From assembly GCF_000813345.1 (NCBI RefSeq), contig NZ_BBQF01000001.1:372001-436000 (forward strand): a stretch of DNA of 64,000 nt, given 5' to 3'. The position numbers and the translations under genes were made by a program. Below the pieces are notes generated by a model. It was not told where the DNA came from and ran no database searches. It was given only the letters and a program-made list of their open reading frames with translations. Source of the stretch: Sulfurospirillum arsenophilum NBRC 109478. GTDB lineage: Bacteria; Campylobacterota; Campylobacteria; Campylobacterales; Sulfurospirillaceae. How positions within the stretch are numbered: the stretch's first letter is position 1; each line of letters opens with the position of its first letter. This document shows, in pieces, positions 8,151 to 15,890 of the stretch.

Positions 8151-8987
8151 TTATCCTTGTGTAGCGTAATCTTTAAGTGCTTGGAGAATTTGAGGCTCTA
8201 ATGCCCACTCTTTACCATCGACGGACATGACAGACTCTCGTTTGATGCCATCCACCGAGCCTTTTTCTACAATGAAGGCAAGGTACTTTTCAACTTCTTC
8301 AAAACTTGGCAGAACATTTACATGTAAAGATTTTTCAAGCTCTGCGATAAAGCCATAACCTCCCCAGTTAGAAACCGAAGCGATCATCGGGTAGTCGCAG
8401 GGAATGACACAGTAGTCATAAAAGAATTCTTTGTTTTTGAGCACGTCTGCAAAGCTTCCCATTCCCACTTCATTGCCACCATCGCCTATCCCAAAACTAG
8501 GAGCGGTTTGACTTCCTTTTCTAAAGAGTTCATCCACGGGTGCTGTAAACTCTTTGATGTCAACGCCACGAGCGTTGAGGTAGCGACCCTCAGCATTTTG
8601 TCCGCAGCGCTCGATGGAGAGATGGCAAATAGGTTTGTAGGTGTTTAAGATCATCGTGCTCTCTTCCTCACTCAGCCCAGAGAGGGGAATATAGAGCGTT
8701 TTGATGTCAGGAAAATAGTCTTCACAAAAAGAATCGGTGATAATAACAGAGGTATACCCTAGCTTTTCAAACGCTTTTGCTAAAAAGTACGCACCCAAAG
8801 GGCCATCGGTCTCAGCAAAACCTGCAACGTAAAACCCTGTATAGATGAAAATAACACCTTTTTCGAGTTTCAAAAAAGCCTGAACAGCATTTTTAGTATG
8901 TTCATTGGGAAAGTGAGCTTGAATTTTATCCATATTGCGGGTAGAGTGTTGGAGAACGATCTCTTCAATTGTATGAAAATTGCGCAT
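8151..8987 (-). CDS. D-glutamate cyclase-like protein (DUF4392)
   Basis: A 278-residue protein of the DUF4392 family. Human mitochondrial DGLUCY, which converts D-glutamate to 5-oxo-D-proline, carries this domain as its C-terminal half. Visible family features are the early FIYTGFYVAGFAETDGPLG segment and the glycine-rich FGIGDGGNEVGMGSF, probably involved in substrate or cofactor binding. The divergent neighbour encodes the other half of DGLUCY (DUF1445), strongly supporting a joint role in D-amino-acid breakdown. I prefer the ATG at 8987, with AAAGG 5-6 nt upstream, over a longer reading beginning at 9053. A TTTACATGTAAA palindrome occupies the leader and another copy lies inside the gene (8317-8328, read LHV). 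Confidence 0.8.
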   Translation of the reverse strand: MRNFHTIEEIVLQHSTRNMDKIQAHFPNEHTKNAVQAFLKLEKGVIFIYTGFYVAGFAETDGPLGAYFLAKAFEKLGYTSVIITDSFCEDYFPDIKTLYIPLSGLSEEESTMILNTYKPICHLSIERCGQNAEGRYLNARGVDIKEFTAPVDELFRKGSQTAPSFGIGDGGNEVGMGSFADVLKNKEFFYDYCVIPCDYPMIASVSNWGGYGFIAELEKSLHVNVLPSFEEVEKYLAFIVEKGSVDGIKRESVMSVDGKEWALEPQILQALKDYATQG

Positions 8988-8994
8988 GAAAGCC

Positions 8995-9006
8995 TTTACA
9001 TGTAAA
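8995..9006. repeat. Dispersed palindrome TTTACATGTAAA in the DUF4392 leader
   Basis: A perfect 12-mer 7 nt before the DUF4392 start, in the divergent gap to the DUF1445 gene. Its right half on the minus strand supplies the TAAAG of the ribosome binding site. Confidence 0.9.
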
Positions 9007-9067
9007 AAGTTTACTGGAAAAATTGTACCTAAAATTTGATACAATTTAACCAAAAAAAGGGATTAAA

Positions 9068-9835
9068 ATGTATCCAAAAGAGTTGCGCGCTAAAATTGCC
9101 AAAGGCGAATTTACAAGACCGACAGCGGGTGAATGTCCTGGATACATCCAGATGAATATGGTAGCGCTTCCAAGAGAGTACGCCAAACGTTTTGAAGCGT
9201 TTGCCAAAGAAAATGCCAAAGCCATTCCTGTGCTCGAAGTGATTCACGAGGGACATCTCTCCAAAGTACTTGCCCCAGGTGCAGACATCTTAAACGAGAT
9301 ACCAAAGTACAACATTTTAAAAGAGGGTGTGGTGGTTGAAACGGTAACGGATATCACACCGTATTACAATCCTGATCTTGTCTTTTTCTTGATTGGGTGT
9401 AGTTTTTCATTTGAAACGGCACTGATTGAAAATGGTATGCCGCTTCGCCATGTCGATCAGCAAAAAAATGTTGCGATGTACCGCACGAACATCGCACTCA
9501 AATCGGTTGAAGGCTTTTCGGGGGAAATGGTGGTCAGTATGCGTCCAATCAAAAAAGAGAAAGTGGCGGATGCATGTGTGGTCACAAGCCATTACCCACG
9601 TATGCACGGCTCACCGATTCAAGTGGGTTACCCTGAGATGATCGGCATTAACGATGTTTCAAAGCCTGATTATGGCGATGCTATTGAGATCAAAGCAGAT
9701 GAAATTCCTCTTTTCTGGCCATGTGGCGTGACACCGCAAAATGTCATTTCAAGCATGAAACTTCCTTTTGCGATCACCCACTCACCGGGGCATATGTTTG
9801 TGACCGATAAAAAAGATAGCGAGTACTACGAGTAA
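9068..9835 (+). CDS. DUF1445 (YcsI-type) D-glutamate cyclase partner / hydro-lyase family
   Basis: A 255-residue DUF1445 protein. Diagnostic segments are RPTAGECPGYIQMN near the N-terminus, the GCSFSFETAL stretch at about 112-121, and the C-terminal PLFWPCGVTPQ followed by THSPGHMFVTD. The family is often called 'putative hydro-lyase' (Bacillus YcsI), and the same domain forms the N-terminal half of human D-glutamate cyclase DGLUCY. The cysteine in FWPCGVTPQ and the histidine in SPGHMF are strongly conserved and may be catalytic, but I do not know the mechanism. AAAAAGGG precedes the ATG. It is divergent from the DUF4392 gene, with 80 nt shared regulatory DNA. Confidence 0.82.
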   Translation: MYPKELRAKIAKGEFTRPTAGECPGYIQMNMVALPREYAKRFEAFAKENAKAIPVLEVIHEGHLSKVLAPGADILNEIPKYNILKEGVVVETVTDITPYYNPDLVFFLIGCSFSFETALIENGMPLRHVDQQKNVAMYRTNIALKSVEGFSGEMVVSMRPIKKEKVADACVVTSHYPRMHGSPIQVGYPEMIGINDVSKPDYGDAIEIKADEIPLFWPCGVTPQNVISSMKLPFAITHSPGHMFVTDKKDSEYYE

Positions 9836-9838
9836 GAT

Positions 9839-10738
9839 TTACTGAACAAACGCTTCTTTGATGGCATGAAACTTATAGTTTTTCACGACATCAGGAAGCT
9901 TTTTCTCCATCATTGCAATTCCCTGAGGCTCATTCTTATTGCCATGAATAAGAATGATACTTCCCGTTTTGATCGGCTCATTCTTCGCAATCCACGCATT
10001 AGCACCCAAAGGAATCAAAAAGTAGGTTTCCCTAAGCTCACGCATCAGTTTTGCATCGGCAATTAAGCCTGGGAAGCGAAAGAAGACCGAGGGCGTAATG
10101 CCTTCTTCTAAAAGCGTTTTTTCTACTCCTAATATTTCTGCTTTGACATCGGTGTTTACATGTAACATGAAATTTTGACGTTCAACAAGTTTGGGGTCGT
10201 AAAAATGGGTATGCGTGTGGTTCACCCATGTGATCTCTAAAAGTGGGTTTTTTAAAAGTGCTTCAAACTCTTTTGTGTGATGTTCCCTCCAAGCCGAACT
10301 GAGCGCAATGGCGATGGGTGTTTTTCCATTTTGTTTGGTTAAATGCTCTATAAATTCACTCTCATAGCCTTTTTTAGCAGAAGGGCAGAGATCCATCGTG
10401 AGGTAAATGGCTTTATCATTTTGCGTAGTGCCATGTGTTGCACCACCTTTACCCTGTAAAGCTGTAGCATCGGAAAGTTGTTTTGCAAAGGGTGTTTTTG
10501 AAAAATTTTCATCTAAAGGCATGAACTTTGAGGCATCGAACGAGAGGACTTTGGTTTGCAAGGTTTGCGTGTTTGTGGTGAGGTAAAAAGTGACACCACT
10601 CAGCTCAAAACGCCGAGAGACGAGAAAGAGTGTGTCGTTTTCTTGGTACTGCTTTGTAAATATCTCATAGTGTTCAATATGCTCAATCGCAGACAATGGA
10701 AGCCAACAGAGCATCATAGAAAAAAATAGTCTTAACAT
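9839..10738 (-). CDS. Exported polysaccharide deacetylase-like protein
   Basis: A 299-residue protein with a signal peptide (MLRLFFSMMLCWLPLSA) and a NodB-like C-terminal half. The TMDLCPS segment at about 128-134 corresponds to the first metal/catalytic Asp motif, NHTHTHFYDP to the SHTxxH metal-binding motif, and FFRFPG to the RxPG motif; IILIHGNKNE fits the final LxH motif. The family removes acetyl groups from cell wall or surface sugars, so a periplasmic role on peptidoglycan or glycan is likely. The N-terminal ~110 residues are not recognised. It is convergent with the DUF1445 gene with only 3 nt between stops. Confidence 0.75.
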   Translation of the reverse strand: MLRLFFSMMLCWLPLSAIEHIEHYEIFTKQYQENDTLFLVSRRFELSGVTFYLTTNTQTLQTKVLSFDASKFMPLDENFSKTPFAKQLSDATALQGKGGATHGTTQNDKAIYLTMDLCPSAKKGYESEFIEHLTKQNGKTPIAIALSSAWREHHTKEFEALLKNPLLEITWVNHTHTHFYDPKLVERQNFMLHVNTDVKAEILGVEKTLLEEGITPSVFFRFPGLIADAKLMRELRETYFLIPLGANAWIAKNEPIKTGSIILIHGNKNEPQGIAMMEKKLPDVVKNYKFHAIKEAFVQ

Positions 10739-10786
10739 GCAAACTCCTTTTACAAGAATTTTAGCTCTTTTTTGAAAAAATATGAT

Positions 10787-10792
10787 TATAAT
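10787..10792 (+). promoter_or_regulatory. -10 element TATAAT before the structured leader
   Basis: TATAAT preceded by TGAT, close to an extended -10. The transcript would start near 10799, immediately ahead of the folded leader at 10810-10854. Confidence 0.55.
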
Positions 10793-10809
10793 TTTGCTAA
10801 ATATTGTCT

Positions 10810-10854
10810 AGGCGGTGTTTGAGTTTTCAAACGGATTTGAAGGCGGTAACGCCT
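10810..10854 (+). promoter_or_regulatory. Candidate structured 5' leader with mutually exclusive stems
   Basis: This G+C-rich 45-nt stretch between a TATAAT and the 10879 gene contains repeated pairing segments. In one fold GTTTGA (10817-10822) pairs with TCAAAC (10827-10832), and AGGCG (10841-10845) pairs with CGCCT (10850-10854) around a GTAA tetraloop. In the alternative, TCAAA (10827-10831) pairs with TTTGA (10836-10840) and AGGCG (10810-10814) pairs with the same CGCCT. Such competing stems are typical of RNA switches, but I cannot match it to a known riboswitch class. Confidence 0.4.
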
Positions 10855-10878
10855 AAGCGAAATAATGAGAATGAGAGA

Positions 10879-11133
10879 ATGACGGTCAACGAAGCAGTTT
10901 TAGAGATGCGTTATAGTGGAATCCCTGAAGAAGATATTGAGGCGATTCTCGAGATTTGCAAGAAGACGGGGCTAAGCCCTCAAAACATTGACAAAGAGCT
11001 TGAAAAAAGAAGCTTAGATAAAGTGTTTGAGCTTGAGTACGATGCAAGCGAGAGTTGGTTTGAGCGTGGTGCAAGTGCTGCTCCTGCACATAAAGCAGTA
11101 GCAAAAGAGGGATCAGAAAAGGAAAAAAAGTAG
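10879..11133 (+). CDS. Unknown small protein (84 aa) in a two-gene unit with an ester-cyclase-like protein
   Basis: A small, charged, mostly helical protein beginning MTVNEAVLEMRYSGIPEEDI. I chose the ATG at 10879, which follows purine-rich GAGAGA, over a longer reading from 10804 that would translate the structured leader. The central part (about residues 10-45) looks like a helical bundle with a KTGLSPQNIDKEL turn; the tail is lysine-rich and probably disordered. Its stop abuts the ATG of the next gene with no gap, so the two are translationally coupled. No family is recognised. Confidence 0.7.
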   Translation: MTVNEAVLEMRYSGIPEEDIEAILEICKKTGLSPQNIDKELEKRSLDKVFELEYDASESWFERGASAAPAHKAVAKEGSEKEKK

Positions 11134-11550
11134 ATGGCAAAGCAGATAAGACAACTGATTGAAGAGTACTACGAAGTGCTTTGGAATGAGAAGAAACTTG
11201 ACCAAGCACACAAATTTTTAGACCCTTCGCTTAATTTTAGAGGCTCTTTAGGTATGAGAGTCGACAGCATCAATGGCTTTTGTGACTATGCCAAGATGCT
11301 TTTTAGTGCTTTTCCAAATCTTTACCATGTGATTGAAGACATTGTCATTGAAGGTGATAAAGCCGCTGTAAGACTGGTATATACAGCAACGCACTCAGGA
11401 AAGCTCTTTGGATTTGAGCCAACGGGCAACCGTATCCGTTACTCAGGTGCGTGCTTTTTTAAATTTGAAAACGAAAAAATTGTCGATGCGTGGGTTTTAG
11501 GTGATCTTAACGCCTTATATGGACAGCTTAACGTCGCTGAGCATCATTAA
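11134..11550 (+). CDS. SnoaL-like / ester cyclase family protein
   Basis: A 138-residue protein of the NTF2-like superfamily, closest in appearance to SnoaL-type 'ester cyclase' proteins: an N-terminal helix pair (IRQLIEEYYEVLWNEKKLDQ), then NFRGSLGM, the MLFSAFPNLYHVIEDIVIEGDKAAVRLVYTA-type strand block, and a closing FFKFENEKIVDAWVLGD. These form a small cone-shaped barrel that binds hydrophobic ligands or catalyses simple isomerisation or aldol reactions. The actual substrate is unknown. It directly follows the 84-aa gene without spacer, so both share the promoter and leader upstream. Confidence 0.75.
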   Translation: MAKQIRQLIEEYYEVLWNEKKLDQAHKFLDPSLNFRGSLGMRVDSINGFCDYAKMLFSAFPNLYHVIEDIVIEGDKAAVRLVYTATHSGKLFGFEPTGNRIRYSGACFFKFENEKIVDAWVLGDLNALYGQLNVAEHH

Positions 11551-11661
11551 GAGTTTCTTTTAGAACTCTTAACACGCTTTCAAAGCAAAGCTTCTCAAGC
11601 TACGTTAACACTGTGTTCTCTTCGGCAGAGTGCCCACACTTTGCCTTTTGCAAAAAGGCAA
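11547..11661. terminator. Intergenic hairpins between convergent genes
   Basis: Two stems frame this gap. TTAAGAGTT (11547-11555) pairs with AACTCTTAA (11564-11572), and TTGCCTTTT (11641-11649) pairs with AAAAGGCAA (11653-11661). The second abuts the stop of the EamA gene and is T-rich on both arms, so it can act for either direction. No gene is evident in between. Confidence 0.45.
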
Positions 11662-12525
11662 TTAAACATTATATTGTTTAGCTTCTTTATGTGCCATCAT
11701 TGAGTGAACGATCAAGGTCGTCACGATGATGGCGCCTCCCATCAATGTATTGATATGCGGTTTTTCATCCATGAGTATCCAGACCCAAAAGGGTGCTAAC
11801 ACTGGCTCAATAATCGTCAAAAGTGCCACTTCCACCGAAGGTAAGACTTTCGTCCCCATGCCAATAAATGCCCGTGAAAGCGGTGTTAATAACGCACCCA
11901 TAAAGACAATAATCCAAAGTGAATAGCTATCGGGCACGATAATCGGTGCTGTGAGTGCTGCTAAGAGTGAAGCGATGAGCGCACCCGTTCCAAAACACGC
12001 GAGACGATTAGCCTCTTTGTCGCGTTCTAAAACTGCGAGCATCGATACAAAAGCAAGCACACAGCCAAAAGCGTAGAGATTTCCTTCCATATTGCCCAGT
12101 TCTAAATCATTGAATAAAATAATGGCAAGCCCTATGAAAACAAAAAAGATTGCCCCAAAAGTACGGCGTGGTGTTTTTTGTCTGAAAAAGATAAACGCGA
12201 TCATTGCACTTACCAGCGGTCCTGTACTTAAGATGAACACAGCGCTGGCAACACTGGTATGTTTGATGGCAAGAATAAACAAAAGATTGCTCAGTCCTAT
12301 ACAAAGTCCACTCCACAAGATAGAGGAGAGATGGTTTTTATAGAGGGATGCAATGTTATTTTGATGCCTTGACCACAAGGTAATATTCATCGTTAAAAAC
12401 ATGCATAGACCAAAGTAAAACGTAAAATTTTGGGCAGGCACATGTGTCATCTTAATGAGTGGTGATTCAAAACTCATTAGTAACATACCAAGGGAGGTAA
12501 TCCCAAAGGCTTTGGTGTAGCTCAT
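11662..12525 (-). CDS. EamA/DMT family permease
   Basis: A 287-residue membrane protein with about ten hydrophobic segments arranged as two EamA repeats, the fold of drug/metabolite transporters. The first repeat ends near GPLVSAMIAFIFFRQKTPRR and the second near IIEPVLAPFWVWILMDEKP, the usual conserved Pro/Glu positions of this family. Substrates range over amino acids, nucleosides and other small solutes and cannot be read from sequence. The start codon is 4 nt from the stop of the upstream VF530 gene, suggesting an operon on the minus strand. Confidence 0.85.
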   Translation of the reverse strand: MSYTKAFGITSLGMLLMSFESPLIKMTHVPAQNFTFYFGLCMFLTMNITLWSRHQNNIASLYKNHLSSILWSGLCIGLSNLLFILAIKHTSVASAVFILSTGPLVSAMIAFIFFRQKTPRRTFGAIFFVFIGLAIILFNDLELGNMEGNLYAFGCVLAFVSMLAVLERDKEANRLACFGTGALIASLLAALTAPIIVPDSYSLWIIVFMGALLTPLSRAFIGMGTKVLPSVEVALLTIIEPVLAPFWVWILMDEKPHINTLMGGAIIVTTLIVHSMMAHKEAKQYNV

Positions 12526-12529
12526 GGAA

Positions 12530-12763
12530 TTACTTCGTTTGGTTTTTACGAAAGTTGATGTAGAGTTTTTCGATTTTTTCGCGTGCCCAAGGGGTTTTTC
12601 GGAAAAATTTTAGGCATGAGTTGATGCTAGGATTGACATGAAAACAGTTCATGTGCATCATTTCATCGAGCTTTTCCCAGCCATAATGCGCTTGTAATTC
12701 AGTGACGAGCTTTTCGAGCGTGACACCATGAAGTGGGTTTTTTGTTTGTTCGTTATTATTCAT
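12530..12763 (-). CDS. VF530-family (DUF2132) small protein
   Basis: A 77-residue protein matching the VF530 family: NPLHGVTLEKLVTELQAHYGWEKL followed by CFHVNPSINSCLKFFRKTPWAREKIE. The family forms a compact helical fold with a double helix-turn-helix-like arrangement and has been suggested to bind DNA; its role is not established. The length is normal for the family. It lies just upstream of the EamA gene on the same strand. A palindromic hairpin (12782-12814) separates it from the SDR gene. Confidence 0.88.
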   Translation of the reverse strand: MNNNEQTKNPLHGVTLEKLVTELQAHYGWEKLDEMMHMNCFHVNPSINSCLKFFRKTPWAREKIEKLYINFRKNQTK

Positions 12764-12781
12764 TGATTCCTCAAAAATGGA

Positions 12782-12814
12782 TTTTACATGTAAGGAAAAT
12801 CCTTACATGTAAAA
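12782..12814. terminator. Paired palindromes forming a long hairpin
   Basis: Two inverted copies of the dispersed palindrome make 15-nt arms (12782-12796 and 12800-12814) around an AAA loop, directly behind the stop of the SDR gene (minus strand). The left arm reads TTTTACATGTAAGGA. An almost identical element lies at 50602-50632, again behind converging genes. Confidence 0.6.
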
Positions 12815-12818
12815 AGAT

Positions 12819-13574
12819 TTAGTTATTACGTTCTACACTAAGTCCAGCATAGCTTTGGACGGTTGGCATGATCTCGATGCGGTTGACATTGACATGCTCT
12901 GGAAGCTCTGCCAAAGAGAAAATAGCATTGGCGATGTCATTTTTAGAAAGGGGCGTCGTGTTTTTATACACAGAGTCCGCTTTTGATTTATCGCCTTTAA
13001 AACGTACATCGGAAAATTCGGTTTGTGAAAAACCAGGCTCAATGTTGGTCACACGTATGTGCGTGCCTTTTAGGTCAGTTCTAAGGTTAAGGGAGAACTG
13101 TTTGACAAACGCTTTGGTCGCACCGTAAACGTTTCCACCCTCATACGGCCAACTACCCGCCGTTGAGCCAATGTTGAAGATATAACCCGTTTTGCGTTCG
13201 ACCATTACGGGGAGCACGGCTTTTGTCATGTAGAGCAGACCTTTAATGTTGGTGTCGATCATCTTCTCCCAATCATCTAAGCTTGCTTCATTGGCATGTT
13301 CTAAGCCCAAAGCAAGGCCGGCGTTGTTGACCAAAATATCAATATTTTTATACTCTTTTGGCAAAGAAGCGATCGCATTAAATACCTCTTCTTTTTGGGT
13401 CACATCAAAACAAAGGGGCAAAATATCGCAGGTTGGAAGTTTAGCTTTTAAAGCTTCCAAACGCTCTTTGCGACGACCTGTAACAATGACTTTATAGCCA
13501 GCTTTGGCAAATCTCTCAGCCGTTGCTTCTCCAAAACCTGAAGTAGCACCTGTAATCAAGACGATTTTTGACAT
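12819..13574 (-). CDS. Short-chain dehydrogenase/reductase (YdfG-like)
   Basis: A 251-residue classical SDR. The Rossmann motif TGATSGFGEATAE is at about residues 7-19, NNAGLALG follows at about 87-94, the catalytic Ser lies in NIGSTAGSW and the YxxxK pair in YGATKAF. NADP preference is suggested by basic residues in VTGRRKERLEAL. It resembles YdfG, which oxidises L-allo-threonine and reduces 3-hydroxy/malonic semialdehydes, but substrate assignment from sequence alone is weak. AAAGGA precedes the ATG. It is probably monocistronic, followed by a strong hairpin. Confidence 0.88.
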   Translation of the reverse strand: MSKIVLITGATSGFGEATAERFAKAGYKVIVTGRRKERLEALKAKLPTCDILPLCFDVTQKEEVFNAIASLPKEYKNIDILVNNAGLALGLEHANEASLDDWEKMIDTNIKGLLYMTKAVLPVMVERKTGYIFNIGSTAGSWPYEGGNVYGATKAFVKQFSLNLRTDLKGTHIRVTNIEPGFSQTEFSDVRFKGDKSKADSVYKNTTPLSKNDIANAIFSLAELPEHVNVNRIEIMPTVQSYAGLSVERNN

Positions 13575-13687
13575 GACACATCCTTTGCACTTTTTTCAAT
13601 TATACAAGATAGAGGTATAATGATAGCTTTTGTTGAAATTTGCATCACATTTTTTTAAGCAATTTTCTCAAAAATATATTAAGATAC

Positions 13688-13699
13688 TTTACATGTAAA
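13688..13699. repeat. Dispersed palindrome TTTACATGTAAA upstream of liv operon
   Basis: A perfect 12-mer 73 nt before livJ in the 198-nt divergent gap with the SDR gene, within the likely promoter region. No other conserved element is clear in this AT-rich gap. Confidence 0.9.
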
Positions 13700-13772
13700 A
13701 AGTGTTGTTTTCGTAATTTTAAATTTTAATAGGGCACAATGTAACAAATAAAAATTAAAAAAAGGAGTGCGA

Positions 13773-14903
13773 GTGAAGAGACTATTTCCAAAGTTGACTG
13801 CTTCTTTGGCAGTGTGTTCGGTTCTTGTGAGTGCGAGTGTTGCAGCTACAAATGTGATTAAAATAGGTGTTCAAGCGCCTATTACGGGGCAATATGCCAA
13901 TGAAGGGCAAAGCATCGACAATGGTGTTAAACTCATTGTGGATCAATACAATGCTAAAGGTGGCGTTTTAGGCAAAAAAATCGAAGTCGTAACATGCGAT
14001 GACCAAGGAACGGCGCAACAAGCGGCTATTTGTGCGAAAAAACTGGTGAATGAAGGCGTAAAAGCCGTCATTGGTTCGTACACATCAGGAGCAACCGAAG
14101 CAGCACAAACCACCTATAACCGAGCAGGGGTACTTCAAACCAGTGATGGTACGAGCGACTCTTTGATTGCACACAAATACTGGACATTTTTCAGAAATTC
14201 ATTTCCAAACAGTGCTGAAGCAGACTACACAGCCAAATACTTTGTGGATGGAAAACAGTATAAAAAAATCGTTATTCTCTCAGACTACTCAAGCTACTCA
14301 ACTGACTTAGCCGATGCGACTATCAAAGCACTCAAAGCTAAAAATGCCAACATCATTTATGAAGGCAAAATCAAATCAGGCTCTCAAAACTTTACAGCGA
14401 CTTTGACAAAAATCAAGTCAATGGATCCCGATGTTATCTACTTTAGCGGTTACTACACCGATGGAGGATTATTGCGTGCTCAACAAATTCAGCTTGGTAT
14501 CAAAGCAGACTTCGTTGGAGGCGATTCGAATGACAATCCTGATTACATGAAACTAGCAGGCGAAAGTGCTAAAGGAACGCTTCTTATCAACGTGCCAACC
14601 CCAGATATATTGCCATACGATATTGCAAAAACATTTTTAACGGACTACAAAACGAAATTCAATGCGACCCCTGCGTCTATCTGGTCGCTGATGAACGTGG
14701 ATGGCCTTCGTGCTATTTTACATGTAATGGAACAAACCAAATCAGAAGATACAAAAGTGATCGCTGAGGGCTTACATCAGCTCAAAGATTTTCCTGGCAT
14801 TACAGGTCCTGTAACGTTTAGAGAAGATGGTGAGCGCATAGGTGGTGGTTATATGACGTATGAAGTTCAAGCCGATAAAAGCTACAAAATCGTTTATCAA
14901 TAA
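13773..14903 (+). CDS. livJ: Branched-chain amino acid ABC transporter, periplasmic binding protein
   Basis: A 376-residue type I periplasmic binding protein. After a signal peptide (MKRLFPKLTASLAVCSVLVSASVA) the mature part starts with IKIGVQAPITGQYANEGQ, the classic LivJ/LivK opening, and contains the Ser/Thr-rich ligand site IGSYTSGATEA and LQTSDGTSD. It captures leucine, isoleucine or valine and hands them to LivHM. The start is GTG at 13773, with AGGAG 5 nt upstream; a GTG at 13767 overlaps that site and is unlikely. It heads the liv operon; the following hairpin probably keeps its mRNA more abundant than that of the permease. Confidence 0.93.
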   Translation: MKRLFPKLTASLAVCSVLVSASVAATNVIKIGVQAPITGQYANEGQSIDNGVKLIVDQYNAKGGVLGKKIEVVTCDDQGTAQQAAICAKKLVNEGVKAVIGSYTSGATEAAQTTYNRAGVLQTSDGTSDSLIAHKYWTFFRNSFPNSAEADYTAKYFVDGKQYKKIVILSDYSSYSTDLADATIKALKAKNANIIYEGKIKSGSQNFTATLTKIKSMDPDVIYFSGYYTDGGLLRAQQIQLGIKADFVGGDSNDNPDYMKLAGESAKGTLLINVPTPDILPYDIAKTFLTDYKTKFNATPASIWSLMNVDGLRAILHVMEQTKSEDTKVIAEGLHQLKDFPGITGPVTFREDGERIGGGYMTYEVQADKSYKIVYQ

Positions 14904-14929
14904 GCATTTTACTGGTACACTTCCAGCGC

Positions 14930-14963
14930 ACATTGCCAAGGAGATATTTTTTCTTGGCAATGT
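14930..14963 (+). promoter_or_regulatory. Intercistronic hairpin between livJ and livH
   Basis: ACATTGCCAAG (14930-14940) pairs perfectly with CTTGGCAATGT (14953-14963) around a 12-nt T-rich loop. Such hairpins behind binding-protein genes usually stabilise the upstream mRNA and partly terminate transcription; no T tract follows, so stabilisation or processing is favoured. Confidence 0.6.
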
Positions 14964-14987
14964 CATTCTATTAAGATAAGGGTATCT

Positions 14988-15890
14988 ATGGATATTTTTT
15001 TACAACAAATGGTCAATGGTCTGACCATCGGAAGTCTCTATGCACTGGTTGCTTTAGGCTATACGATGGTGTATGGCGTCATGCGGCTTATCAACTTTGC
15101 GCATGGTGACCTCGTTGCATTTTCTGCGTTTATCGGGTTGAGTGTTTACGCACAAATTTTTGGAGAGAGTGTCACCTCTTTGGGTGCGATTATTGTCGTG
15201 TTTGCATTGTCTGCTCTGATTGTTGCTTTTGTAGGTGTACTTCTTGAGCGCCTAGCGTATAGGCCTTTACGAACTGCACCACGTCTCAGTGCCGTGGTTT
15301 CTGCTCTTGGAGCAGGGCTTGTGATTCAAAATTCCGTGATGCTTATTTGGGGCCCCAATATGAAAATCTTCCCCTCCAATTTTTTCCCTGCAACGATTTG
15401 GGAAATTGGAGGCATTGTGATTACGTTTACGCAAGTGATGATTTTAGGTGTCTCATCGGTTTTGATGGTCGGGCTTTACTTTTTTATTCACCAAACCAAA
15501 ATTGGCACAGCCATTCGTGCCGTGGCGATTGACCAAGATGCTGCAAAATTGATGGGCATTAATGTGGGTCGCATCATTATGATTATCTTCATCATAGGCT
15601 CTGCTTTAGGCGCCGTGGCAGGGCTTTTTATAGGTTCATATTACCGAGGTATTACCTTTGATATGGGATGGATGTACGGGCTTAATGCCTTTGTTGCCGC
15701 CATCATGGGAGGTATCGGAAATATCCCGGGTGCGATGCTAGGAGGCCTTCTTTTAGGGCTTTTTAATGCAATGATAACAGGCTACATCTCAACGCAGTGG
15801 GCAGAAACCTTTACGTTTGTTCTTTTAATTGCGATCTTAGTCTTTAGACCGACAGGAATCCTCGGCGAAACTGTGGCGGAGAAAGTATGA
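14988..15890 (+). CDS. livH: Branched-chain amino acid ABC transporter permease LivH
   Basis: A 300-residue inner-membrane permease with about eight hydrophobic segments. It opens with the family signature NGLTIGSLYALVALGYTMVYGVMRLIN and carries the EAA-like loop around GTAIRAVAIDQDAAKLMGIN, which contacts the ATPase subunits. The length fits LivH. It overlaps livM by an ATGA, indicating coupled translation. Together with LivM it forms the transmembrane channel for leucine, isoleucine and valine. Confidence 0.95.
   Translation: MDIFLQQMVNGLTIGSLYALVALGYTMVYGVMRLINFAHGDLVAFSAFIGLSVYAQIFGESVTSLGAIIVVFALSALIVAFVGVLLERLAYRPLRTAPRLSAVVSALGAGLVIQNSVMLIWGPNMKIFPSNFFPATIWEIGGIVITFTQVMILGVSSVLMVGLYFFIHQTKIGTAIRAVAIDQDAAKLMGINVGRIIMIIFIIGSALGAVAGLFIGSYYRGITFDMGWMYGLNAFVAAIMGGIGNIPGAMLGGLLLGLFNAMITGYISTQWAETFTFVLLIAILVFRPTGILGETVAEKV

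Noticed and set aside
10810-10854. Guanidine-II (mini-ykkC) riboswitch
   Set aside because: The loops do not have the two ACGR tetraloops required; the CGGA loop of the alternative hairpin is only a partial resemblance.
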